Shown one piece after another: positions 7,965 through 14,827 of a stretch of DNA of 30,230 nucleotides (positions within the stretch are counted from its first letter, which is position 1; every line of letters starts with the position of its first letter). The DNA is taken from positions 1-30,230 of the forward strand of contig CAZIDL010000028.1 of the NCBI GenBank assembly GCA_964537825.1. The letters are read 5' to 3'. The stretch comes from CAZIDL01 sp964537825. Its GTDB lineage: Bacteria; Bacteroidota; Bacteroidia; Flavobacteriales_D; CAYVSK01. Both the position numbers and the translations under genes were made by a program. The notes below the pieces were generated by a model. It did not search any database, had not been told where the DNA came from, and saw nothing but the letters and a program-made list of their open reading frames with translations.

Positions 7965-9602
7965 ATGGCGACCGAAGAGGCAAGCTTGAGCAAGGATACC
8001 CGCTATCAGCGGGCCCTTATGGTCCAGGTCGGGATCAAAGCGAAGTTCCTTTTCCTGTTCTTCCTGAGCATCTTTCTGATCGAGATCGGGTTCCTCTCAT
8101 TGACCGATTTTCCTCGAGTGATGCTAGGGAAGGGGGTCGACGTTCTTTCGCTGATCGCATTCCCCATTTTCCTCGCTATCGCCGCCCTCGCTGAGGGAGG
8201 GGTGTGGCTCTATTACCGACGGAAAAGCCGCCTCGTGGATCCCGGATCGATGGGATGGGCCCCGTACGGGATCGCATTCGTGGAATGCCTTTTCCCGAGC
8301 TTGGTGATGTATTGGATGCTTCCGGTCCTTCTCCAAAGTCCAAAGGTCGATCTTGCGGATCTTTTGGATGCCCCACCGGTTTTCTTTTACTTCTTCTTCA
8401 TCATCCTGTCGGCCCTTCATCTCAAGCCTCGGTTGAGCTGGTTCGCCGGTTTGACGAGCGGCCTCGGTTACCTTTTCATCTCCCATAAGTTCCTTCCCCA
8501 AGGGATCGAGGAGGATGCGTTCGTCCATTCCATGCAATGGTTCAAAGCGATATTGCTTTTGGTAGGGGGTTTTTTGGCAGGTGGGATCGCGGGGCTGATC
8601 CACAGGATGATCGCAAGTTCGCTCGAAGCGAAGGACCGTTTCATCCATCGCCTGGACGAGAAGGTACGCGAACAGACCAGGGAGTTGCGAGGCAAGAACG
8701 AGCTTCTGGAACATCGCAACCGCGAGATCACGGACAGTATCGATTACGCAAGACGGATCCAGAATGCGCTCCTTCAGCGGAAAGGAGGATCCGGTGCCGA
8801 GCTTCCCCAGCATTTCATCCTCTTCAAACCCCTGAGCCAAGTTTCCGGGGACTTTTATTGGATGTGGCGAACAGAGGGGGGCATCTATTTGGCGGCAATG
8901 GATTGTACGGGACATGGAGTGCCCGGGGCTTTCATGTCCATGCTCGGTATCTCCCAGCTCGATGAGATCATGGCAAAAGGAGGCGAGCCCATGCCCGGTG
9001 AGCTACTGAGCGAATTGCGCGAACGGGTGGTCCGTGAACTCGGAGGCTCGGAGGAGGGAGATACCGCTAAAGATGGGATGGATGGAGCAGTAGTGAAAAT
9101 GCCCGATCCTCACGATCAAGATCCCAATGGAACGGAAGTGCCCATCGAGTTCGCGGGTGCCCAGAATCCGTTGTATGTGGTGCGGAAGGGGATCGGGGAG
9201 GATCCTCCTTCGGTGGGAGGCCTTGTTGTAGGGAACGATCACGATCGTTCCGTAAAGGATCGCCTCAAGCCTTTTAAGAAAAGCCCGGACGGTATCGAGA
9301 TCAAAGGGGATCCTATGCCGGTGGGGTATCACGAACATGTGCAAGGGGACTTCACCACCGTCTCTCTCCGCCTTCAGAAGGGTGATATGCTCTACTTCTT
9401 CTCCGATGGCTATGCCGACCAGTTCGGGGGATCGAAAGGAAAGAAGTTCGGCTACGGCCGCTTCAAGCAGTTATTGACCGACATTCGCGAAAAACCTTTG
9501 GAGGAACAAAAGGAGATCCTCGACCGGACTTTCGAGGACTGGAAGGCGGAAAGTCGACAGGAACAGGTCGATGATGTATTGGTGATCGGTGCGACGGTAT
9601 AG
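7965..9602 (+). CDS. Membrane-anchored SpoIIE-family PP2C-type protein phosphatase
   Basis: The ATG at 7965 is preferred to the in-frame TTG at 7914; it gives 545 residues beginning MATEEASLSK. Residues ~28-215 hold about six hydrophobic spans (~28-48, 60-83, 103-123, 139-155, 160-178, 193-213), a sensor-like membrane domain that I cannot assign. A charged coiled coil (~220-255) leads to 'IDYARRIQNALL' and a SpoIIE domain with GDFYW (D296), MDCTGHGVPGAFMS (D313), DGMDGAVV, FAGAQNPLYVV, 'FSDGYADQFGG' and EQVDDVLVIG. All expected metal-binding acidic residues are present. A ~60-residue insertion sits between the NPLY strand and the PVGYHE strand. It probably relays a membrane or envelope signal by Ser/Thr dephosphorylation. 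A remnant of a related gene lies directly upstream; no partner kinase or anti-sigma antagonist is nearby. Confidence 0.9.
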   Translation: MATEEASLSKDTRYQRALMVQVGIKAKFLFLFFLSIFLIEIGFLSLTDFPRVMLGKGVDVLSLIAFPIFLAIAALAEGGVWLYYRRKSRLVDPGSMGWAPYGIAFVECLFPSLVMYWMLPVLLQSPKVDLADLLDAPPVFFYFFFIILSALHLKPRLSWFAGLTSGLGYLFISHKFLPQGIEEDAFVHSMQWFKAILLLVGGFLAGGIAGLIHRMIASSLEAKDRFIHRLDEKVREQTRELRGKNELLEHRNREITDSIDYARRIQNALLQRKGGSGAELPQHFILFKPLSQVSGDFYWMWRTEGGIYLAAMDCTGHGVPGAFMSMLGISQLDEIMAKGGEPMPGELLSELRERVVRELGGSEEGDTAKDGMDGAVVKMPDPHDQDPNGTEVPIEFAGAQNPLYVVRKGIGEDPPSVGGLVVGNDHDRSVKDRLKPFKKSPDGIEIKGDPMPVGYHEHVQGDFTTVSLRLQKGDMLYFFSDGYADQFGGSKGKKFGYGRFKQLLTDIREKPLEEQKEILDRTFEDWKAESRQEQVDDVLVIGATV

Positions 9603-9710
9603 GGAGAGTTCAAGATCCCCACTCACGAACTACTCCCAAGGCCTCATTAAGGTCCTTTGCTGGCTTTTCACCCTTTTTGATAAGGAAAGTTCCCTCCCTG
9701 CAAGGACATG

Positions 9711-9739
9711 AAAAGTACGGTACCGTAAAAAAGTACGGT
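9711..9739. repeat. Short direct repeat with embedded 12-bp palindrome
   Basis: AAAAGTACGGT occurs at 9711-9721 and again at 9729-9739, 18 bp apart. The first copy extends into the perfect palindrome TACGGTACCGTA (9716-9727). It lies in the 234-bp space between the convergent SpoIIE and GIN-domain genes, where no other gene is visible. The geometry could suit a tandem protein-binding site, but the function is unknown. Confidence 0.5.
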
Positions 9740-9836
9740 CATGGATAAAAAGTTGTTGCGACGGATCCTGACCTGAGCCGATCATGGCTTTGGGTAGCGA
9801 TCAAGGCGTGCTGGTGAACTGCATTGAAGGCCAGCT

Positions 9837-10670
9837 TTATTCGATCTCCCCCGAGCCGCTATTGTGGTATTCTTTCTTCTTCGGATCCCCAGATACTTCC
9901 ACATCTCCGCTTCCTGAAAGGTCGACCTCGATGCGTTCTTCGGCATGGACTTCCGCATCTCCGGATCCGGAAAGGTCCGCGATCACCTGAGCGCATTTAA
10001 AAGAGGATCCTTTAAAGTCACCCGTTCCAGAGCTTTGGAGGCTCAACTCAGAAGATCCTCCTTTCACCTCGACATCGCCGGTCCCTGAAATATCGAATGC
10101 GGCTTTATCGGCCTGTATCCCTTTCCAGATCAGGTCTCCGGTCCCTGATCCGTCGAAGCGGATCTTTTTAGAAGACCCTTTTAACCGGAGCGTACCGGTG
10201 CCTGACAGATCCCCTTCGAAGCGGCTCGCATCGATCCTGCCTTTGATATTTCCGGTCCCTGAGAGGGTCATCGAAAGCTCCTCGCTCTTTAGCACACCCG
10301 CGATACTCAGATCGCCGGTCCCTGAAGCGGTGATCTCATCGAGCCCGTCCACGGTAACGGTCACCAAAAGCTCATCATAGTCGGTGAAGTCAGGTTCATG
10401 CTCGATATGGAGGATCCCCCTTTTCGTTTCCGTTCTCAGATGGGAAAGAAGGTTCTCATCCGCCTTGACCATCACTTTTTCTTCGTTTCCCGGGATGATC
10501 CGTACGTCGGCCTCACCACCGCTATCGATCCCGTGAAAGGACTCGACGGACCGTTCTTTTTCGACCACGTTCCCATTGCCTTCGATCTCTTCCGATCCAG
10601 TATTGACGATCTGTTGCTTGCCATCGCATGCGAACAAGAGGAATAGGGGGATCAAGCGCAGGGCCTTCAT
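9837..10670 (-). CDS. GIN-domain (DUF2807) lipoprotein with SG(T/S)G repeats, putative surface beta-helix protein
   Basis: The ATG at 10670 is chosen (277 aa) because it opens with a lipoprotein signal, MKALRLIPLFLLFAC, with the lipidated Cys at 15; the longer frame upstream adds 21 unlikely residues. The mature protein begins with 'RSVESFHGIDSGGEADVRI' and a strand-rich block typical of DUF2807 ('head GIN') proteins. It continues into nine SG(T/S)G(D/N/T/E) turns spaced roughly 18-22 residues apart, which suggests a right-handed beta-helix with one turn per coil, and it stops right after the last turn (SGSGEIE). Such proteins are abundant in Bacteroidetes and are annotated as putative autotransporter-like adhesins, but a biochemical role is not established. 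It stands alone downstream of gap. The repeats also produce CCGGTCCCTGA-like strings in the DNA. Confidence 0.85.
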   Translation of the reverse strand: MKALRLIPLFLLFACDGKQQIVNTGSEEIEGNGNVVEKERSVESFHGIDSGGEADVRIIPGNEEKVMVKADENLLSHLRTETKRGILHIEHEPDFTDYDELLVTVTVDGLDEITASGTGDLSIAGVLKSEELSMTLSGTGNIKGRIDASRFEGDLSGTGTLRLKGSSKKIRFDGSGTGDLIWKGIQADKAAFDISGTGDVEVKGGSSELSLQSSGTGDFKGSSFKCAQVIADLSGSGDAEVHAEERIEVDLSGSGDVEVSGDPKKKEYHNSGSGEIE

Positions 10671-10689
10671 AAATGGAACACGGCTTTTA

Positions 10690-10723
10690 GACAAAGGAAA
10701 TAAAGGTGACCTAAAGACACCTT
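10690..10723 (-). terminator. Possible terminator of the rpoD-gap operon
   Basis: On the minus strand, AAGGTG and CACCTT (plus-strand 10718-10723 and 10703-10708) can pair around a 9-nt loop and are followed by a T-rich stretch (TTATTTCCTTTG). The stem is short and the T run is interrupted, so this is a weak call. The same T-rich stretch contains TTCCTTTG, one mismatch from a -7 box, and could instead serve the GIN-domain gene. Confidence 0.35.
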
Positions 10724-10786
10724 GATGCCTCATGATGATGGACCGGCTCCGTTAAGGGAAGCGCTATCCCTGTGAAGGGGAGGGGA

Positions 10787-12259
10787 TCAATAATAGGTCT
10801 GTCGCCGGACCTTAGCGATGTGCTTGGCCATACGCATGACCTGGTGTGTATATCCGTACTCGTTGTCATACCAAACGTAGAGCACGATGCTCTTCCCGTC
10901 CTCGGAAACGATCGTCCCCGGTGCATCGAAGACCGCTGGTTCCGTGATCCCGATCACATCGGTCGAGACCATTTCGTCGTCGATCGAATAGCGGATCTGC
11001 TCCACGAGTTCCCCGTGAAGGCAGGCGTTACGGAAGATCTCGTTCACTTCCTCCCGGTCCGTCCTGCGTCCCACCTTGAGGTTCAGAATGGCCAGGGAAC
11101 CATCGGCTGTGGGCACCCTGACGGCGTTGGCCGTGAGTTTTCCTTCCATGTCCGGGAAAGTCTTCACCACCGCGTTGGCCGCGCCGGTCTCCGTGATCAC
11201 CATGTTGATGGCGGCGGAGCGACCGCGACGATTCTTTTTGTGCATGTTGTCCAGGAGGTTCTGGTCGTTGGTGTAAGCATGCACGGTCTCGATGTGTCCT
11301 TGTTCGATGCCGAGTTCATCCCGCACCACCTTCAAAGGGGGCACGATGGCGTTCGTCGTGCAGGAGGCACAGGAGAAGAGGTCTTCTCCGTCGATGTCGA
11401 ACGCCTCGTGGTTCACGCCGAAGGTGACGTTCGGAATGTCGTCCTTACCGGGTGCGGTCAAAAGGGCCTTGCTGGTCCCCGCTGCTTCGAGGTGCTTTCC
11501 GAGTCCTTTACGGTCGCGGAACGCACCTGAATTGTCGATAACGAGAGCTTCCGAGATCCCGTATTGCGTATAATCCACTTCGGCGGGATCGTTGGCCTCG
11601 ATCATATGGACCCGTTGGCCGTTGATGATGAGCAGGTTGTCCTCCACGTCCTCTTTAACGGTCCCGGGAAAAGGTCCGTGAACGGAATCGTTGCGCAAGA
11701 GCGAGGCCCGTTTGATAAGCTCCTTTTCCGAATTGCTTCGGGTGACGATGGCCTTCAGCCTTAGCTGATGGCCGGGGCCGGCCTGTTGGATGAGCTCACG
11801 GGCACAAAGGCGACCGATCCTACCAAAACCGTAGAGGACCACATCCTTCGGCTCGATGCACTCGTTCCCGTCGCCGAAGTGGGCTTCGAGTTTATGGCTC
11901 AGGAACGCGTTCAGGTCGGAATAAGCTTCCTTCTCTTCGATCCATTCCGAGGCAAGGCGACCGATATCGATCTTGGAAGGGACGAGGTCCAGCTTCTCCA
12001 TTTCCTTGGCGATCGAAGCCGTGTCCTGGATGGTGATGGGTTTCTCGACGAAATCCACCGCGTATTGGTGGAGGCTGAGCATCTCCGAAATGCTCTTATC
12101 GGCCAAAGCGTTCCGAAAGAGGACCAGGTCCACGTTCTTTCCGTAGAGGAGGGTTCCGACCGATGCAATGAGGGATATGGCGGTCTTTTCCTTGTCGACC
12201 CATTCGTTGAGCTCCCGCTCGTAGGTGCTACGGGGATCCTTGATGCTGTTGCTGCTCAT
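10787..12259 (-). CDS. gap: Glyceraldehyde-3-phosphate dehydrogenase, long Bacteroidetes form
   Basis: 490 residues against ~335 for the usual enzyme. The first ~135 form an extra helical N-terminal domain, found in Bacteroidetes homologues and of unknown role. The Rossmann NAD(P)-binding motif VLYGFGRIGR is at 141-150. The catalytic segment SCASCTTNAIVPPLKV places the active-site cysteine at 300, with the paired histidine in TVHAYTNDQ at 327. Downstream 'RGRSAAINMVITETGAA' and WYDNEYGY are standard. It oxidises glyceraldehyde 3-phosphate to 1,3-bisphosphoglycerate in glycolysis, or the reverse in gluconeogenesis; cofactor preference cannot be told from motifs alone. The start lies 6 bp after the rpoD stop, so the two are very probably one transcript, and no separate promoter is visible. 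Confidence 0.95.
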   Translation of the reverse strand: MSSNSIKDPRSTYERELNEWVDKEKTAISLIASVGTLLYGKNVDLVLFRNALADKSISEMLSLHQYAVDFVEKPITIQDTASIAKEMEKLDLVPSKIDIGRLASEWIEEKEAYSDLNAFLSHKLEAHFGDGNECIEPKDVVLYGFGRIGRLCARELIQQAGPGHQLRLKAIVTRSNSEKELIKRASLLRNDSVHGPFPGTVKEDVEDNLLIINGQRVHMIEANDPAEVDYTQYGISEALVIDNSGAFRDRKGLGKHLEAAGTSKALLTAPGKDDIPNVTFGVNHEAFDIDGEDLFSCASCTTNAIVPPLKVVRDELGIEQGHIETVHAYTNDQNLLDNMHKKNRRGRSAAINMVITETGAANAVVKTFPDMEGKLTANAVRVPTADGSLAILNLKVGRRTDREEVNEIFRNACLHGELVEQIRYSIDDEMVSTDVIGITEPAVFDAPGTIVSEDGKSIVLYVWYDNEYGYTHQVMRMAKHIAKVRRQTYY

Positions 12260-12265
12260 GGTGCC

Positions 12266-13132
12266 TTAATCTCCGAGGTAGGCTTTTAAAAGTTTGCTCC
12301 TTGAAGTATGGCGAAGCCGGCGGATCGCCTTTTCCTTGATCTGCCGGACCCGTTCGCGCGTAAGGTCGAACTTGGCGCCGATCTCTTCGAGCGTGAGGCC
12401 GTGGTTCATCCCGATACCGAAAAAGAGCTTGACAACGTCCTTCTCACGTTGGGTGAGCGTGGAGAGCGAGCGGTCGATCTCCTGCACGAGTGACTCGCTC
12501 AGGAGCTGCTCGTCCGCGTTGGGAGAATCCGGGTTCTCCATAACGTCCATGAGGGAATTGTCCTCCCCTTCCTGGAAAGGAGCGTCCATGGAGACTTGGC
12601 GTCCCGATATCTTCATGGTATCCTTCACCTTATGCTCCGGCACTTCCAATGCCTTGGCCAGCTCGGCGGAAGAGGGTGCTCGCTCGTGCTCTTGTTCGAG
12701 CTTGGAGAAGGCTTTGTTGATCTTGTTCAGCGATCCCACCTGATTAAGCGGAAGGCGAACGATCCGGCTTTGTTCGGCCAATGCTTGAAGGATCGATTGG
12801 CGGATCCACCAGACCGCATAGGAGATGAACTTGAAGCCGCGGGTCTCATCGAAGCGATGCGCAGCCTTGATCAGCCCCAGGTTCCCTTCGTTGATCAGGT
12901 CCGGAAGGGAAAGCCCTTGGTTCTGGTATTGCTTGGCCACCGAGACCACAAAGCGTAGGTTGGCACGCGTCATTCGCTCGAGCGCTGCGCGCTCTCCTTG
13001 CTTGATCCGTTTCGCAAGCTCGACCTCTTCTTCGGCAGTGATCAGCTCTTCTCGGCCGATCTCCTGAAGGTATTTGTCGAGCGAATGGTTCTCGCGGTTG
13101 GTGATCGACTTCGTGATCTTGAGCTGTCTCAT
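12266..13132 (-). CDS. rpoD: Primary (housekeeping) RNA polymerase sigma factor, short Bacteroidetes type
   Basis: 288 residues, matching the compact primary sigma of Bacteroidetes, which lacks most of region 1.1. Region 1.2 is near the N-terminus (SLDKYLQEIGREELIT). Region 2 is at ~52-120 (RANLRFVVSVAKQYQN, LPDLINEGNLGLIKAAHRFD, FISYAVWWIRQSI) and carries core binding and -10 recognition. Region 3 follows (VRLPLNQVGSLNKINKA). Region 4 at ~240-275 has the helix-turn-helix LTLEEIGAKFDLTRERVRQI, which reads the -33 element. It directs transcription of most genes, including the TTG/TAnnTTTG promoters listed here. gap follows after 6 bp. The leader contains a strong SD-like sequence and a hairpin (separate entries), unusual in this phylum. 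The start is fixed by an in-frame stop shortly upstream. Confidence 0.96.
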   Translation of the reverse strand: MRQLKITKSITNRENHSLDKYLQEIGREELITAEEEVELAKRIKQGERAALERMTRANLRFVVSVAKQYQNQGLSLPDLINEGNLGLIKAAHRFDETRGFKFISYAVWWIRQSILQALAEQSRIVRLPLNQVGSLNKINKAFSKLEQEHERAPSSAELAKALEVPEHKVKDTMKISGRQVSMDAPFQEGEDNSLMDVMENPDSPNADEQLLSESLVQEIDRSLSTLTQREKDVVKLFFGIGMNHGLTLEEIGAKFDLTRERVRQIKEKAIRRLRHTSRSKLLKAYLGD

Positions 13133-13187
13133 AAGGTCGGATGCTTGGAATCAGAAATGGGATCGCCTAAAATGGCCCCCCTCCTTT
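13129..13187 (-). promoter_or_regulatory. Possible SD-led leader ORF upstream of and overlapping the rpoD start
   Basis: On the minus strand AAAGGAGG (13187-13180) is a full-strength Shine-Dalgarno sequence but lies ~47 nt before the rpoD ATG, too far to serve it. Six nt after it an ATT codon opens a 14-codon frame (ILGDPISDSKHPTL) whose TGA (13131-13129) overlaps the rpoD ATG as ATGA. This geometry would suit a coupled leader peptide, but it needs the rare start ATT, and there is no ATG, GTG or TTG in the right place. It could be chance. Confidence 0.25.
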
Positions 13188-13193
13188 GATCTC

Positions 13194-13226
13194 GGGAAGG
13201 CGAATTTAGCGCAACGCTAGCTTCCC
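13194..13226. other. Two-part hairpin in the rpoD upstream region
   Basis: GGGAAG (13194-13199) pairs with CTTCCC (13221-13226), and inside it TAGCG (13207-13211) pairs with CGCTA (13215-13219) around a CAA loop, with an asymmetric internal bulge. The T tract beside it (13232-13241) is on the plus-strand side, where no gene needs a terminator, so for the minus-strand genes it reads as a structured leader or spacer between the lipoprotein pair and rpoD. Confidence 0.4.
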
Positions 13227-13258
13227 TGCCCTTCTTTTTTTAAGATGATCCAGCCCCT

Positions 13259-13984
13259 TCAGCGAGCCCCGCCCATCATCTTCTGGAATTCTTCGAGGGA
13301 TCGGGTGGTATAACCTTCCGGATGATAGTTGAAAAGAGAATCGGACACCTCCCTTTTTTCGACCTTCTTGGCGACCTTTTTCACCTTGATACCGTTCGCA
13401 CTGCTCTCGAAGGCCAGGGGGAATCCTTTGAGCCCCTGGAACTGGCGAAACGGCTGGCCGGATATTTCTTCCGTATACCAGATCGGTACTTCGATGGTCT
13501 TGCCTTTTACTTCGTTCCTGAGGATGGCCTTTTTGCAATCATAGCCCGCGATGGTCCGGGTGGAATCGCTATCGACGTATTCGATATCGCTCTTCATCGA
13601 GTCGACTTTGACCGGGACGCGATGAGCCCCGCCTTTTCCGATCCCTTCAGCGTTGATCAGCATGACCATGCTATCCTTTTTAGGGTCCTGAAGGACGGTC
13701 ATTTGGGCTGCCATGGCCAAGTTCCGTTCGAGGCGGGTCATTCCGTTCTTCACATAAACGAACTCTTCGTCCGGGAGCATGGCCGCGGCCTGTTGTCGTT
13801 CTGGTGGAAGCTGGAAATCGACCTTATAAGTGATCTTTCCCTGAAAGGAAGGGGCTTCCTCTTCTTTGGAGCTGAACAAGCCTTTCTCAGAACAACTCCA
13901 CAGAGTTGTGATCATGAGGATAGCGCTAGCAAGTAAGGCCGATCTTCGGAATGGTCTCATCGGTAAAGGGGGGCTTCGGTCCAT
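13259..13984 (-). CDS. Lipoprotein, DUF4412/GLPGLI-like (paralogue of the gene at 13995-14717)
   Basis: 241 residues from the ATG at 13984 (ATG 13960 also possible). The N-terminus has a lipoprotein signal ending in 'TTLWSC', so lipidation at Cys 31 is expected and the protein faces the periplasm or outer membrane. The body is beta-rich: 'GKITYKVDFQLPPE', then a 'TIAGYDCKKAIL' motif whose 'G-x-x-C-K-K-A' pattern is typical of DUF4412/GLPGLI-type Bacteroidetes envelope proteins, and the ending VEKREVSDSLFNYHPEGY. The function of the family is unknown. It follows its paralogue after a 10-bp gap and shares the promoter at 14770-14799. I find no convincing terminator between it and rpoD. Confidence 0.7.
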   Translation of the reverse strand: MDRSPPLPMRPFRRSALLASAILMITTLWSCSEKGLFSSKEEEAPSFQGKITYKVDFQLPPERQQAAAMLPDEEFVYVKNGMTRLERNLAMAAQMTVLQDPKKDSMVMLINAEGIGKGGAHRVPVKVDSMKSDIEYVDSDSTRTIAGYDCKKAILRNEVKGKTIEVPIWYTEEISGQPFRQFQGLKGFPLAFESSANGIKVKKVAKKVEKREVSDSLFNYHPEGYTTRSLEEFQKMMGGAR

Positions 13985-13994
13985 CGCTACAGTT

Positions 13995-14717
13995 TCATTG
14001 CATGCTTTTCATGAGTTCTTCCATCGTGCTGTTCATCTTTTCGACGGAGACCTTCTTGTAGCCTTCGGTCGAAAAGGCCTCGTCCGGTACTTCCTTCTTC
14101 TCGATCTTGGTCGCTCGCAAGCGCATGCGCCTTCCGAAACGCTTCACTTCATAGCCGAGGAGCACGCCTTTGATCTCCCGGAATTGATTGCACCAGTTCG
14201 GGTCTTTGAGCGCGATCCGGTCGGTATGGAAGATGTCCATGGGAGGTTCCTCCGGAGAAGCGAAAAGGCCGATGGCCTTTTTACAGGGAAGCCCGGCGAG
14301 GGAATCCGTCTCGTCGGAGGGCATGATCCGGAGCTCGGGAAAGTCCTCGAGCATTTTGCGAGCTCCCTTTTCGTTCACTTCCACCACTATCTTCTTCTTC
14401 ATCATCTCAAGGGCATGATGAAGGACTCGCTCTTTATTATTCGCGATGAAGCGCATCTTGAACATCCCGAACCCTGCGGTCAGTTCGGTGACGTAACGCC
14501 CCTTTTCGAACTTCATCTTCATCTTGCTCGGAAGCATCGAGGACATCAGCCCTTCTTCCGGTTGGGAATAAGGAAAGCTGACATCGTAATGGATCACGCC
14601 CTCTTGGATGCGATCACCATAGAGCGTCTCTTCGATCTTCTGACAACCGGTCAATAAGACCGACATTCCGAGCAGAAGGGTCAGCGAACGGATCGATATG
14701 GGAAGCGGCTCTTTCAA
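13995..14717 (-). CDS. Lipoprotein, DUF4412/GLPGLI-like (paralogue of the gene at 13259-13984)
   Basis: 240 residues from a TTG start at 14717 (MKEPLPISIRSLTLLLGMSVLLTGC); the only nearby in-frame ATG would leave MSVLLTGC, too short for a signal, so TTG is preferred. The lipobox is LLTGC, with lipidation at Cys 25. The body shares with its neighbour the pattern G.I.YDVSFP, MLP, 'SLAGLPCKKAIG', a late 'IKGVLLGYE' strand and the closing 'KIEKKEVPDEAFSTEGYKKV'. These matches in the same order show tandem duplication. A 6-bp hairpin (ATGGGG/CCCCAT, 14726-14742) sits 8 nt before the start and might influence initiation. Function unknown; the envelope location is inferred from the lipobox. Confidence 0.7.
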   Translation of the reverse strand: MKEPLPISIRSLTLLLGMSVLLTGCQKIEETLYGDRIQEGVIHYDVSFPYSQPEEGLMSSMLPSKMKMKFEKGRYVTELTAGFGMFKMRFIANNKERVLHHALEMMKKKIVVEVNEKGARKMLEDFPELRIMPSDETDSLAGLPCKKAIGLFASPEEPPMDIFHTDRIALKDPNWCNQFREIKGVLLGYEVKRFGRRMRLRATKIEKKEVPDEAFSTEGYKKVSVEKMNSTMEELMKSMQ

Positions 14718-14765
14718 GGGATCCGATGGGGTACTCCCCCATGAAAAAAGCTTATCCAGCGGTTT

Positions 14766-14813
14766 TGATCAAAAATAGTCCGATCTATAGAGGGGCCAAA
14801 AAGTTTTTGATCA
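14766..14813. repeat. 10-bp inverted repeat framing the lipoprotein-pair promoter
   Basis: TGATCAAAAA (14766-14775) and TTTTTGATCA (14804-14813) are perfect inverted copies separated by 28 bp. One arm overlaps the -7 box and the other lies just upstream of the -33 box, so the arms bracket the promoter. This could be a bipartite operator, or simply an AT-rich coincidence around TGATCA. It lies in the 110-bp gap after lolA, where no clear terminator is seen. Confidence 0.5.
14770..14799 (-). promoter_or_regulatory. Promoter of the lipoprotein pair (Bacteroidetes primary-sigma consensus)
   Basis: On the minus strand TTTG with TTG at 14799-14797 is followed after exactly 19 nt by TATTTTTG (14777-14770), a perfect TAnnTTTG -7 box. 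Start of transcription is expected near 14763, giving a ~45-nt leader before the TTG start codon at 14717. This is the best consensus promoter in the window. Confidence 0.65.
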
Positions 14814-14827
14814 TCCGGAGCTTATCG

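Noticed and set aside
9741..9776. Eleven-codon ORF (ATG at 9741) after the direct repeat
   Set aside because: Too short to support, with no SD, promoter or downstream gene on that strand that it could lead.
10081..10330. Repeated CCGGTCCCTGA-like strings suggesting a CRISPR or DNA repeat array
   Set aside because: They are the reverse complement of codons for the SG(T/S)G turns of the GIN-domain protein, in one frame and without spacers of CRISPR type.
13232..13241. T tract next to a hairpin read as a plus-strand terminator
   Set aside because: No plus-strand gene lies upstream; both neighbours are on the minus strand, for which the T tract is on the wrong side.
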